64,000 nt of DNA from Muricea muricata (Eukaryota > Cnidaria > Anthozoa > Malacalcyonacea > Plexauridae). Location: positions 60,385,564 through 60,449,563 of the forward strand of contig OY979718.1 in NCBI GenBank assembly GCA_963855995.1. The letters run 5' to 3'. How positions within the stretch are numbered: position 1 is the first letter of the stretch; each line of letters opens with the position of its first letter. The position numbers and the translations under genes were made by a program. This document shows, one piece after another, positions 21,100 through 32,000 of this stretch. The notes under the pieces are model-generated. The model saw only the letters and a list, made by a program, of their open reading frames with translations. It was not told the origin of the DNA and made no database searches.

Positions 21100-22842
21100 T
21101 AAATATTGTTTATTAACAAGCTTTCGGCTGCCAGTCTGCAGCCTTCAACGGGTTATATTAAAATGGATATGAACAGACGCCTAAAGATACTATTACATAT
21201 ATATATACGGTGTAAAATTACATATAGAAGGGAAAAAAATCATCGTTAAGTTACGTCTATTTCAACTACAGAAATATCCGAAAGTTATTATTATAACAAG
21301 AATCTGTATTGTTCTGGCAAATGTTTGGCATTATTATCTGCATTGATGGTAATGGCAGTGTGCCATGATTCCAATGTTCCTCTGTGCCGAATATTTGCCC
21401 GGTCAATGATTTTGCAATTGGCAAAGTCGATTGCGTGGTCGTTATCCCACGCGTGTTTAGCTATGTTAGAGCCTACTTTGCATTTTTTAACGTTTCTAAT
21501 ATGTTCTGTCTTCCTTGTTTCTAATGATCTGCCCGTTTCTCCAATGTATTTCCATGAGCAGTCAGCACAATTAATTTGATAAATAACGTTCGTTTGTTTT
21601 TCTTCGGATGGTCGGTCTTTGGGTGACGGAAGCATTTGGTTGAGTGTGCGTAGACGTTTTGAAATGACTTTGATGCCGTAATGTTTGAGTAGTCGTTTGA
21701 GAGGTTCTGTTAAGCCTCTAATGTACGGTAGAACGGCATATTCTTTCGTGCTTGGCTCTACGCTTTCAAAGAACACTCGAACCAATTCTTCTTGTGATGG
21801 TGTTACGTCTTGTGTCAACATTCGTTTCCTTTCAACCTTTCGTATAAAATTTCTTGGATAGCCATTTGTAACTAAGGCATCAATAACGTGCTTGCTTTCC
21901 GCTTGTTTTCCTTCGTTTGTGTTTGGTAATGTCGCTGCCCGATGTAAAAGGGATAATGCTGTGCTGGCCTTATGATTTTTGTCATGATGTGAAGTGTAAT
22001 CTAGATATTTGTCAGTCTGTGTTGGCTTCCTGTAAACGTTAGTGATAAGAAATCCATTGTCGTGTGTAACTAATGTGTCCAGAAAAGAAAATTGTCCGTT
22101 ATGTTCTTCTTCAACAGTAAATTTTATGTGAGGATCAATAGAGTTGAGTAATCCATGGAAAGCGGTTAATGCATGTTTTTTGATGATAGAATAGACATCA
22201 TCGACAAAGCGAAACCATGTTTTTGGCGGTATAACAGCTTGGGCGAGGGCTAGCTCCTCAATAACCTCTAAGCAAAGGTTTGCCACAATAGGGCTAACAG
22301 GGCTGCCCATAGCACAACCGTGAACTTGTCTGTTCGTTTTGTTATTGTAATTGAAGTAGCTGTTGGAAAGAGTGAAGCGTAAAAGAGCAACTATATCGTT
22401 GACAGATAGTTTAGTACGTTGTTGTAAAGTCTTGTCTTTTAAAAGCTTGTTGCGAATATGTTCACACGTTTTGTCAACAGGTATGGCAGTGAATAAAGAG
22501 ACAACGTCAACAGAAACCATAATTTCGTCATCGTCAACGGTAGTGTTGGCTATTTAACGTACAAATTCAGCGGAATTTGTGATTGAGTACCCGTTGTGAT
22601 AATGGCGACAGAATTTCTGCTAGGTGCTTCGAAGTGTTATAAAGAGCCGTTTCTCTACAAGTCGGATATTTCTGTAGTTGTTAGTTGATATAGACGTAAC
22701 TTAGCGATGATTTTTTTCCCTTCTATATGTAATTTTACACCGTATAGATATGTAATAGTATCTTTAGGCGTCTGTTCATATCCATTTTAATATAACCCGT
22801 TGAAGGCTGCAGACTGGCAGCCGAAAGCTTGTTAATAAGTAA
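21100..22842 (-). mobile_element. Penelope-like element, 5'-truncated, with inverted terminal copies
   Basis: A minus-strand RT/GIY-YIG gene is flanked by inverted copies of a roughly 180-bp sequence at 21105-21290 and 22655-22842. Both carry the motif AACAAGCTTTCGGCTGCCAG or its complement, a TTTAGGCGTCTGTTCATATC segment and AAGTTACGTCTAT. Inverted pLTR-like ends are common in Penelope-like elements. Confidence 0.8.
21291..22520 (-). CDS. Penelope-like reverse transcriptase with C-terminal GIY-YIG nuclease
   Basis: This 409-codon frame begins in RT motif A (SVDVVSLFTAIPVD). It has the GSPVSPIVANL block and motif C WFRFVDDVYSI. Near residue 310-345 it carries a GIY-YIG domain (YQINC..., YIGETGRSLETR) that in this family cuts DNA for priming. 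The RT N-terminus is missing: upstream codons to about 22600 are similar but contain a stop, so this is a truncated yet otherwise open copy. The minus strand is opposite to the host NUP210 gene, within whose split exon it is nested. Confidence 0.85.
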   Translation of the reverse strand: MVSVDVVSLFTAIPVDKTCEHIRNKLLKDKTLQQRTKLSVNDIVALLRFTLSNSYFNYNNKTNRQVHGCAMGSPVSPIVANLCLEVIEELALAQAVIPPKTWFRFVDDVYSIIKKHALTAFHGLLNSIDPHIKFTVEEEHNGQFSFLDTLVTHDNGFLITNVYRKPTQTDKYLDYTSHHDKNHKASTALSLLHRAATLPNTNEGKQAESKHVIDALVTNGYPRNFIRKVERKRMLTQDVTPSQEELVRVFFESVEPSTKEYAVLPYIRGLTEPLKRLLKHYGIKVISKRLRTLNQMLPSPKDRPSEEKQTNVIYQINCADCSWKYIGETGRSLETRKTEHIRNVKKCKVGSNIAKHAWDNDHAIDFANCKIIDRANIRHRGTLESWHTAITINADNNAKHLPEQYRFLL

Positions 22843-22844
22843 TA

Positions 22845-23205
22845 TTTATTATATACTGAATGTCAAAGTTCATTTATTCCTGTTTCTTATTGGTTAAGAA
22901 CGTATCACGTGATAGTGGAGAAATTCTACTGTCTCCCTGGCAACGTAGCTTAGCGGTGGCGGAGCCATGTCAGGTAAAAGGTAATCCTTTTTACACATGT
23001 TTGATTGATTTGTGGTACTTTTCTTCTCTTTTGACACTCAGTATATAATAAAATACTTATTGACTGAGACCTCGGGAAAGCAGTATGTTTTGTGGACCCT
23101 CGACTGTCGATGTTTCCCTCGGCTTCGCCTGGGGAAACATCGACAGTCTCTGGTCCACAAAACATACTGTTTCCCTCGGTCTCAGTCAATAAGTGTTAAT
23201 TAAAC
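22845..23205. mobile_element. foldback MITE, copy 1
   Basis: About 360 bp. The distal third is a near-perfect palindrome (about 23062-23198): TTGACTGAGACCTCGGGAAA, a CATCGACAGT stem, and back to CAGTCAATAA. A second copy in the opposite orientation lies at 50290-50700, sharing the CACGTGATA region and the palindrome. No coding capacity. Confidence 0.75.
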
Positions 23206-23737
23206 CAGAGAACGTCTATAGATTCATTATGTTTAATCCTGGTTACGCATTTAGCATTTTAAATAGTTAAGAACTCTTCTCAAACATGTAGCTCATGTCT
23301 TCAACCAAAATGTTGTAACATGTGTCAACTCAACTTATGCGATTGATGATAAACAGCTTCTATGCTTTACCAAGCCACATCATAAAGTGTTTTCTCGCCG
23401 TTGTCGTCGCGTTGCCGTCTTATAAATCGTAAGGTCCCTAGTTTATGTAGTGCCTGCGATCCTTGTGTTCCCATGGATACCAGTTAGCGGCGAATACGAC
23501 AAATACCAGCTCAAAGTATGTTTGAAGAAATGTGCTAGTTATACCGTTTGACAATAATTGTTTAAAATGCGGTACGAAAAGGTTCGAGGGAATGCCCCTA
23601 ACAGAACACCCCCGCACCATATCTGTCCCTCACCTGCATTAGTTAAATATGTACCAAGTTACGTACCAAATATGTACCAAGTTACAAGTGAGCTCAATCT
23701 CACGACCAACATATCTCTGACTTTAGAATATTTTTTC

Positions 23738-23905
23738 GTTGCGAGCCTTCGGCTATCAGACTATGGCCTTTGATGGGTAATCAGTAGTGAAGCCTATTAT
23801 AATTTATTATTGATAAATAATAATAGTAATTTAGATAGTTATAATTTATTTTAATGCTGTAGTCTGACAGCCGAAAGCCCGTATCAAAGTGAATATTTCA
23901 AAATG
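23738..23905. mobile_element. small foldback related to Penelope-type termini
   Basis: GAGCCTTCGGCTATCAGACT at the left is mirrored by AGTCTGACAGCCGAAAGCCC at the right, around an AT-rich spacer. The arms resemble the CTTTCGGCTGCCAG motif of the Penelope-like ends at 21100 and 22830. It lies in a NUP210 intron. Confidence 0.55.
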
Positions 23906-24477
23906 GGAGAGCGTTCTTCAATTTGAATCTGTTAAATAAATGTTGTTTTATATTTTGTGCTGGAAAAAATATAGAACATTTCCAATTTCCACTAGTGTTG
24001 ATATAACTGTATACCAACACGGAGAATGTTTTGTATTTGTTAAGTATAATTTTCTATTGCATGTTATTTATTACAGGCCACAGGAGGCAGCGGTCAGTAC
24101 AGTTGGACTTCTGATGTTACCACAGTGGCAACAGTTAATGCTCGAGGATTGTTAACGACTACCCCGGACACAGGAATGACTGAAGTGAAGGCTCATGACT
24201 TGGAGAATCCCATGCATTTTGGCATTGCACAGGTACATCCCATATCAATTAAGGCTCTCTAAAGCGGGCGTTTGTGCGAGAGTTTATGTGAGATTACATT
24301 GATATTGCACAAACTAGACTCTGAAGTCTTACGGTACAAGTTTCGTTGGTGGTGCAAGTTTATAAATAAGCGAAATTCTAAGTTCAACTGATTATATCCT
24401 GTGAGGAACATTAATTAGAATAATCACGCAAACACGCTGTCAAGTCATCTTCAATAAACTGCAATTTCTGACCTACC

Positions 24478-24560
24478 CGCCTCATAGCTCAGTTAACAGA
24501 TCATTGCGCTAGCATTGTGTACACCACAGGTGCTATTCCCAACGAACTTCGGTGTATTAT
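24478..24560 (+). repeat. tRNA-derived SINE-like relic
   Basis: CTCATAGCTCAGTTAACAGA followed by GCGCTAGCATTG resembles a tRNA 5' half with A box. GGTGCTATTCCC about 30 bp on resembles a B box (GGTTCGATTCC). No acceptor stem closes, so it is a retroposed relic in an intron, not a functional tRNA. Confidence 0.45.
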
Positions 24561-26222
24561 TCAGCTCGCTTGGTCTGGATATAAAGAGAATGCCTTGAAA
24601 CAATATCTCTCTAAATCACCGTATTTGGACTTTTTCAGGTGTATGTCTTGCCTCCAGATAATTTAAAATTGGTTCCTTCAAAAGTTGAAGTGGAAACTGG
24701 CCCAAAATTAAAGTTACCCTTGGCAGCGGCCGCTTATTTGACTGCAGGTAACATGCATGTTGAAAAATAGAAACGTTAAAGTTGCCGTTCACGCCAAGCG
24801 GAAGGAAATTCGTTGTAATAAAATCGAAATCTTTAACTGTTTACGACACACGACTTACTAAAGGAATCTACTACCAAGACACTGTGCATGTTGACACAAA
24901 GTCATTGAACATCAATTATTTCACAATCTATGATTTTGTTCTTATCGCAAATAAAGTATCTGAGGTTTAGCGTTGTTAGTGTTAAGGTCTCTAATGAAAC
25001 TTACCATGTGTACAAGATTATACCTACTTTCAAATGCTCCTGTTTGGTGTTTACTTTATTCTATAGCAACGAATTGAAATTCTTTGATGATTGCCGCAAG
25101 ATGAATTTAAGTGTGACTGTTTCAGATCCTTCAATTTTTGAAGTGCTTGGAACTTCAGGTAATATTGATAATACTTTGTAACCTGGTTAGTGTCGTATTC
25201 TGTTCTCGTATTATCTTTTGTTAAAACTCTCTACAAATCAGACTTTATAAGCTTACTTTAATCTAATGTCCCTTTATATATCGCCATGAGCACATGCTCT
25301 ATCTCTGTCCATCTTCGGAGGTTGGCCCTAGTCACATGATCACTACAGTTAGCAGACCACATAATATTGTTGCGCTAAGCAATATGTTACATTACGCCAT
25401 TGTGTACTGAGTCAAGGTTGATGCAAATGATATTAAAGTTGCTGGGCTTTTTTGTACCACACACAAGGACAACATATCTACGAACCTTTAATTCAGTCGG
25501 ATGATCCTATGTAGATTTAAGGTTGTTGCCCAATTTATCAGATGCTGCGTGGTCAGAACAAATTACTGAGCAGATCTTGGGTCGGTTGTACGAAAGGCGA
25601 ATAGCGCTATCCTCCGGATAGTGACTTTCTCAAACTTCCTAAACTGCTAAAAGTGTTCACAACCAGGCACCTGAGATATCGGACAGCTTGGGCTTGTTTT
25701 TTTTCATGACATTGCTTTGTTTAGATAAAAACGATGATCTGGTTGCTCCAGGATGTACTTCAGTGTATTTAAAAGCATTACGTCAAGGATATGTGATTGT
25801 AACAGCGCGGTACAAGTATAAAGATATCAATATTAAAGCTACCGTGACTGTCGCTGCTTATATTCCTCTTAAGGTCAGTTGAAATGCCTTTTTTGAAACA
25901 TTAGGTTGAGTTTGAACGGCTCCGTGAAGTGTCTGTAATACTGTAATAAATTTCTGATATTTCGTTTTTCAGACTTTAGATCCAGAAGATACGGTCTTGG
26001 TTCAGCAAAAAATCTAATTCTTCAAGGGGGACCTCAACCCTGGGTGCATGACCGCGCTACACATTATGAAGAAGGTAATGTTAGTTCGTGTTAAGGTAAG
26101 GTAACAGTCTGTGTCAACTGTACACAAAAGGTGTAAGTTCGCAGTGACTGCTGGTTCTTGTTGCCGTAGTTAATTCTAAAGCTAATAAGTTCCTTGTATG
26201 TTTGCATGGTGAATATCAAATT

Positions 26223-26383
26223 AAAATATAATTTTGTGGAAACACCACGTAAGTTTACTATCGCAGAGCTTTCGATCCGTAAGCTCGGATCTTTATTATT
26301 ATTAACACTGATGAAGATCCGAGCTTACGGATCGAAAGCTCTGCGATGACAAACTTACGTGGTGTTTCCACAAAATTATATTT
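26223..26383. mobile_element. foldback with hammerhead-like core, in a NUP210 intron
   Basis: Outer arms TTTTGTGGAAACACCACGTA and the complement close a palindrome of about 160 bp around a TTA-rich spacer. On the plus strand CTGATGA (26308-26314) is followed by a perfect 6-bp stem GATCCG/CGGATC and then GAAA, the layout of a hammerhead ribozyme core with one extra A. Penelope-like elements are known to carry hammerhead motifs in their ends. Confidence 0.6.
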
Positions 26384-26780
26384 AAATAAATCTCTAGCTC
26401 CCTATTATGAGCTTTTGAATCGCGCTATTTTTGACTGTGCAACGCTTCCCCTTTTAGTTCGTGCTAAGGACAAAGATTTAATATCCATCAGGACAGATAT
26501 TATTCCAGAGCACCCTTTTGGTGATAAACGATCCTTGCATTTTTATCAAGTGACATGCAAGGCTCTCGGTGAACAAAATCTTGTGGTTACTATTGGTAAC
26601 AAACCTTCAGATACGAATCAATATCCAGCAAGCTCTAATGTGACGATAAAATTTGCCTGCATTTTGCCCGCTAGCCTCACGCTTAAACCAGATGTGCAAC
26701 TCTCTGAAATATTTGAGCGCAGGCTCAGTCTCCAAGACTGTCAGAGCCCCAATAAGAAGGTATGTTGCACGACTACGAAG

Positions 26781-27150
26781 AAGAGTTTAGAGTTATCCAG
26801 TATAAATAAAGTTAGTTTAGTTTAGGTTTCCTCCTGTAGTAACACTGGATCAATGAGAGATTATCCCTTTTGGACCTCCAGGAAGAACAGTTTAGAACTA
26901 ATAGAGCTATCCAGTATAAACACAGTTAGTTTAGTTTAGGTTTGCTCCTGTAGTAACACTGGATCAATAAGAGACGATCCTTACTGGACCTCTAGGAAGA
27001 ACAGTTTAGAACTGATAGAGCTATCTAGTATAAATAAAGTTAGTTTAGTTTAGGTTTCCTTCTGTAGTAACACTGGATATATAAGAGATGATGCTTACTG
27101 GACCTCCAGGAAGAACAGTTTAGAACTGATAGAGCTACAGCTATCAAGTC
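26781..27150. repeat. 114-bp tandem repeat, ~3.2 copies
   Basis: The unit contains ATCCAGTATAAA...GTTAGTTTAGTTTAGGTTT and CCTCCAGGAAGAACAGTTTA. The CAGTATAAA anchor recurs at 26797, 26911 and 27025, giving a 114-bp period. It fills the intron between NUP210 exons ending 26759 and starting 27183. Confidence 0.9.
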
Positions 27151-28017
27151 TAAATAAATATCGTTTGCATTATTTCTTTCAGTTTCATGTGCGAAGTCCC
27201 CAGGCTCTGAAAATACGACTAATACTTAGAGACAAGAATCGTTTGTTTCATAACTTTACATCAATGGATGTGAGTTGGTCGATCAGTAACTTTGACATGG
27301 CTTTGTTTGACGTCAGTAATTCTGGTATCCAGATGGAATACCAAGAGGATATATTCAGTCAACATCATGTGAAGTCAATATGTAAGTGGAGGGTATAGAA
27401 TAGCCGTTGTGGGCTCACATCGAGATTATGTTTGACTGCAGTATATGCTGTGTCATTTCTTTAGCTTATCAAGTGTGTAATCTTAAACTGAAACAAGGTT
27501 CTGTAACGATCAAAGCCGCGGTCACCAAGTATAGAGTTAAAATTTTAAGAAATGCTGGAGTTGGCGACAAGGTCAGTGGATTATCATAGCATTGCCAGGG
27601 TAGTTTTTGTCGAAGATACAATATGATTGTAATGCTACGCTCTATGTCTTTTATCTTTGGGGCTCAAGCGGTGTACAGTATTTTTACTTTACGGAAACGT
27701 TAAAGAAAGCTCTGACTGCCTCACTTCGGTTATCTTTGACAAGTGATATCCGTATTGAACCAACACAAGCGTCCATATTTAATCATCCATTGAACAAGGT
27801 TTAAACATATTCTTGAAATACATAGCATTTCAGACAAGATAAAAATTGCGTTATGTTGGTTTTGAACTTTCTTACAATGTTCATCGTTCCCTTTAAGTGA
27901 CTTCATCTTCAATATCTTTAGGTTCATCGCAACATTTATGGAGGATCGGGAAGATTTCTGGTCAAAGGAAGTGACGATGATATCGCTGATGTATCTGCCA
28001 CTAAATCTATTGTAAAA

Positions 28018-29071
28018 GTAAGCTATTAAACAATCACTACACTCTACAATGATATTGTACCGTAATATCGGTAATAATTTCTGGAAGACAACTCTGTCGC
28101 AACTTGTCAAGAGGCGTGTTTCAAGCTTATCGTTATAGGCCGTCTGCCGTGGCGTGATATTGTTTAATTTCATTTCACATGTCTGGGGACTAAAAAATTT
28201 TTACACCTCTTACCTCTTTTAATTGTCCCAAATCCAAATCCGAAAAGTTCCCGCTCTTTCCAGCTGCAGTTTTTGTGGGAAATCCATTTGTATTTTGACT
28301 CCTTCGAAGCTGTTTTGAAACTTAGGTGCCATTTTGAAAATCCGAAATTCTTAAATACCATCACTCAGCATGTTGATTTGTTTGCTATCACTTCCGGTTT
28401 TTATGACAGATTGTCTTTGTGGTTGATGGCTTTCATAAGTTGCAAAGTGTATGTAAATCTGGGTTATTTAAATTTAAATTTTAGTAAATTAAAACTTTAA
28501 ATTTAAACTTAAATAAAATGATTGAAATGGAAGTCTGCCAATGGAGGAGAAATTAAGAGTTTTACCAACGAAACATTGGCCAAAATGTTGGATGTACGAC
28601 ATGTTGAGTGAAGGCCTAAGAATTTGAGATGTTGAGGGAAGGCCTAAGAATTTGAGATGTTGAGTGAAGGCCCAAGAATTTGAGATGTTGAGTGAAGGCC
28701 TAAGAATTTGAGATGTTGAGTGAAGGCCTCTTGTCGGCAAACCGAAACTGTTTCGATGAAGGATTGCTGTTTGAATTCTGTTTATATTGCATCAGATAGT
28801 GAAAGGTCCTATGTGTACTTTTGACTGCACTGCCAACAAGTTGAAACTTTTGCTTGCAAATGCTTGTGCGCTTACTAAAGTTTAAAAATGCTTCATAAAG
28901 ACGTAAACTGGCAGTTATTTCATAATACTCAGCATTTGTAACTATTCAGCATGGGAATTCAAAATCCTTATCAAACTCATGTTAGGAACTAATCTTTTAA
29001 AACAATACAAACACAAAATGTGTAGTAAGTGGTAATGACATTTATTCCTCATTGTATTGTTCTACATATAG
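28018..29071. other. gap between NUP210 and ninein-like exons, one tandem repeat
   Basis: No exon of either gene was found here. At 28601-28732 a 28-bp unit, TGTTGAGTGAAGGCCTAAGA plus AATTTGAGA, repeats about 4.5 times. The missing second half of NUP210 and the missing first exons of ninein would both be expected in this interval if the locus were complete. Confidence 0.6.
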
Positions 29072-32000
29072 GTAAATTTTGAAGATTTCAAGGAGGGTTT
29101 TGTCATAGTATTGTCAAATGCAATTGATGACCTTACTTTGTCCAGTGGAGAGGAACCAATACAAGGTAACTTAGCCCCTCAAGCCAAGTTTCAAGTGATT
29201 TTGAGACATCATGTCTTGTCTCAAGATTTAATTAGAGATACCACATGGTATGGCACAGTGACTATTAGTGAAATTTTGAAAAGTAGTTACAAGAAAACCT
29301 ATTCAAGACATCATGTCAATTACCAAATTATTTTATCCTAGGTGGCTGCTAGTAGACATAATTTTGACAATGTGATTTTTCCCTTAATTAATGTCATTCA
29401 TATAGAAGTTGAAGAGCCACCTAAAATGATAGTGAATGAAAAGCGTTATGGCAGGAGATCACGTCCATTTGATGGAAGGTTTTCGGACAATGATGTATCT
29501 ACTGATGAGGGTGATGTTGAGAGCACTAGTGGTTGTCGGCCTAGCAGTCCTGATGTAAAGCCTTCCTTAGAAAAACAACGTAAAGTCCAAACAGGAGATG
29601 AGGAGAAACACAAGATGAACTCAAAAGAAAGACGATTGAGTCAAGGTAACAGCCCCAAGTTACGGAAACGAGAATCTTTAAGAAAACGAGACTCATTGAG
29701 ACGACAAGAATCATTGAGGAAGAGAAGTTCAGTTCATACAAACAAAGAAGACATTCTAGAAGCAAGTTGACAAATAAGCAACAATAAGTGGAGTCCACAT
29801 CAATCTCTTGATAATCCAGGTAATTGTAGACAGCTAAAGGGTGTCCATTAGTAGTGACCTGTAAGAAATATTTGAAGAAGTTCTCCTCTTGTTGATAGTT
29901 CCTTACAACTTCTTCAAAATGTAAACTTTAGACTTCAAAACTTTACCTATTCAAAATTGACCACGGTAACTGTAAGTATGCTTGTAAACAAGGCCCAAAG
30001 AGCTGTGTGTCATTATGTAGCTTTGTTCGTTTCAGCTGTAACATCTCCTACAGAAGAGCAACAGTTGAAACAGATTTGGAGTGAAGTGAATGTTGGAGCA
30101 AATGGATTTCTTGATAAGAATGAACTGTCTGTTTGTTTGTTTGTGAACATATTGGCATGGAAGGAATGGATGAAGATGTAAGTGTATTTGACTCTTGATC
30201 ATGTTGTTCTCTGAGTACCTCTAGTTATGTTCTCTAGTTATGTCAGTGCAGTTAGGTGCAGAGAATAACATAGGATTGTTCACTACCTGAACAATATGAA
30301 GTACAATTTAATGTTTTTGAGCTCAAGTAGGGAAAGATACTATATTTTTGTGCCAATTGTGCAAAGCTGGGTCATCAAACTAGCCCAGGGTTAATAAAGT
30401 TTAACCCAGCCTGTTTTAGTTTGTGTATTTCTACACAAAAACATCAGAAAGCAAAACTACTATTGATTCAAACAAGAAGTAATGGTGGTTTTTGACATTT
30501 GAGCACAGTTGTTAATTCAGCTATAGGGGCATGGTTTCTCCCCATCTTGGTAAAAAAGAATTGTTTCTTAACCGTTTCTGATATTTAATTATCAACAGCA
30601 CTCAATTGTCAAAGACAACTGTTGCTGTCAAGCATTTTCTGTTGGGCGCTTGTCTATCACTCAAAACTGATGCAAGAAATTGGGCCTTTTACAGTGAGAG
30701 TTTTTAAGAGCTTGTATGTGATATGTGAAACTATGATCAAGCTTGATTAATAAACAAAGTCAATGCCTGTGTAGGAGCTGCCGCTTCTCTTTGATGAACT
30801 GGATGATGATCATGATGGCCAAGTTAGTTTTGAGGAATTTCTCCATGGTCTGTTTATGGCAAGAGATAAAGGTCAAGAATCTGACCCGCCATCATATTCA
30901 GATGGCTTGTTCAATAGTTTGGAAGTAAGAAATATTCTTCAGACGAATATTCACTGCAGTTCAATAGGAATATTAGCTATATGCCTTGCTTCTTGTTCCC
31001 AGCTCAACAGAATTGTGGTCTCGATCCCAGCTGTCTTTTCCTCTCTGTTTTTGACTGGAATATAATGGTTGTTTATCAACTTTGTAGAGTCCTAGAGATG
31101 CAAGACCAGCAAGCAGGACTCCTGCAGAGCAACCAATGACATCAACAATGTCAAGAACTGTGAGAACAATTGTAGGAAGTATGGCATTATTCTGGGTTTC
31201 TTTTTCTTATATATTAGCATCAGTGGCATTGCCAGCACGACAATTTAGTCCCGCCATGCAACTTTCAAGTTATAATCATTTTTGATTTCTTTAGAAATTG
31301 ATTGTTTTCGCAGTCAATGAACATGAGTATATTTGCATAGCGGGACTCAATCCTCGGCCTGGCTACGTTACTAGTGCTATAAAACGTGTAACCAATTTTC
31401 TAATGTACGCGTGCTTATTCGTTTACATCTTATTCAAATGTTAGATCCTGGAAACACAGGGTAAGCATGTTTTGAATGAGTCCTTTAAACTTGAGATAAG
31501 TTGTAATCTTGACTTCAAATCGTACACATGTCATAACTCAAAGCAGGAACAGATGAGATAAATTGATCGACTATATGTTCTATAGCAGAAATTGAACCTG
31601 CACATTTGCAATGCCAATGTCCTGCCAAGATTGTGTGTATGGTTAATGAACTACCTGGGAGTTGGTTTGAAAAATTCCTTGTCTCCGGATCATCGTCTTG
31701 TACGCTAGGATCATCGTCTTTTGAGCAAGCGGCAATCTATCAACCCTATCATGATGCGAGTTCGCATCCTGCTGGAGACAATTAATTTTTGCGTTGTTCT
31801 TTGCAATGTCAGATTAATATGAATCTAGATAGTTTTTCAGGCGAATATGACCGGCAATTTTTGCTAATATAGTAATCTCCTTCACAGTTTAGCAGAAGTC
31901 GAAGACATCAAAGATCTTTGGCAAGCTCAAGAAAATACTGCAGCCTTGGAGTTATTGAAAGTACGAGGATATTTTAATAAAATTTTGTCATTCTACAATA

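Larger units (their letters stand above)
20906..23438. mobile_element. DNA transposon inserted in a NUP210 coding exon
   Basis: Inverted ends GGGACCTTACGATTTA (20906) and its complement (ending 23438) continue inward with similarity through an ACGACAACGTGACGG-like stretch. The flanks are CAGTT (20901-20905) and TAGTT (23439-23443), a likely 4-5 bp duplication. Deleting the element restores the reading frame VLYDPV-YVVPAILVFPW. Its own coding region is gone. A second inverted pair, AATGAATCTATAGACGTTCT at about 21074 and its complement ending near 23228, frames nested Penelope-like and foldback insertions. The superfamily is undetermined. Confidence 0.75.
19785..28017 (+). pseudogene. NUP210: NUP210 (gp210) nuclear pore glycoprotein, middle part only, interrupted
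   Basis: Thirteen GT-AG bounded coding segments match gp210: about 19785-19854, 20208-20342, 20828-20905 plus 23444-23515 (one exon split by a transposon), 24077-24232, 24639-24747, 25067-25158, 25725-25873, 25973-26074, 26458-26759, 27183-27381, 27465-27571, 27679-27798, 27922-28017. Diagnostic blocks are ATGGSGQYSW, LENPMHFG, TVAAYIPLK, LQGGPQPW and VTCKALGEQN...IGNKP. The protein is a luminal Ig-repeat nucleoporin with a C-terminal membrane anchor, so only its luminal part is encoded. The N-terminus, a stretch between the first two exons, and everything after 28017 including the anchor are missing. Intron phases agree at every junction but one (24747/25067), and one base is missing near 26000. 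Identification is firm. Whether it is a pseudogene or a damaged assembly of a real gene is open. Confidence 0.8.
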
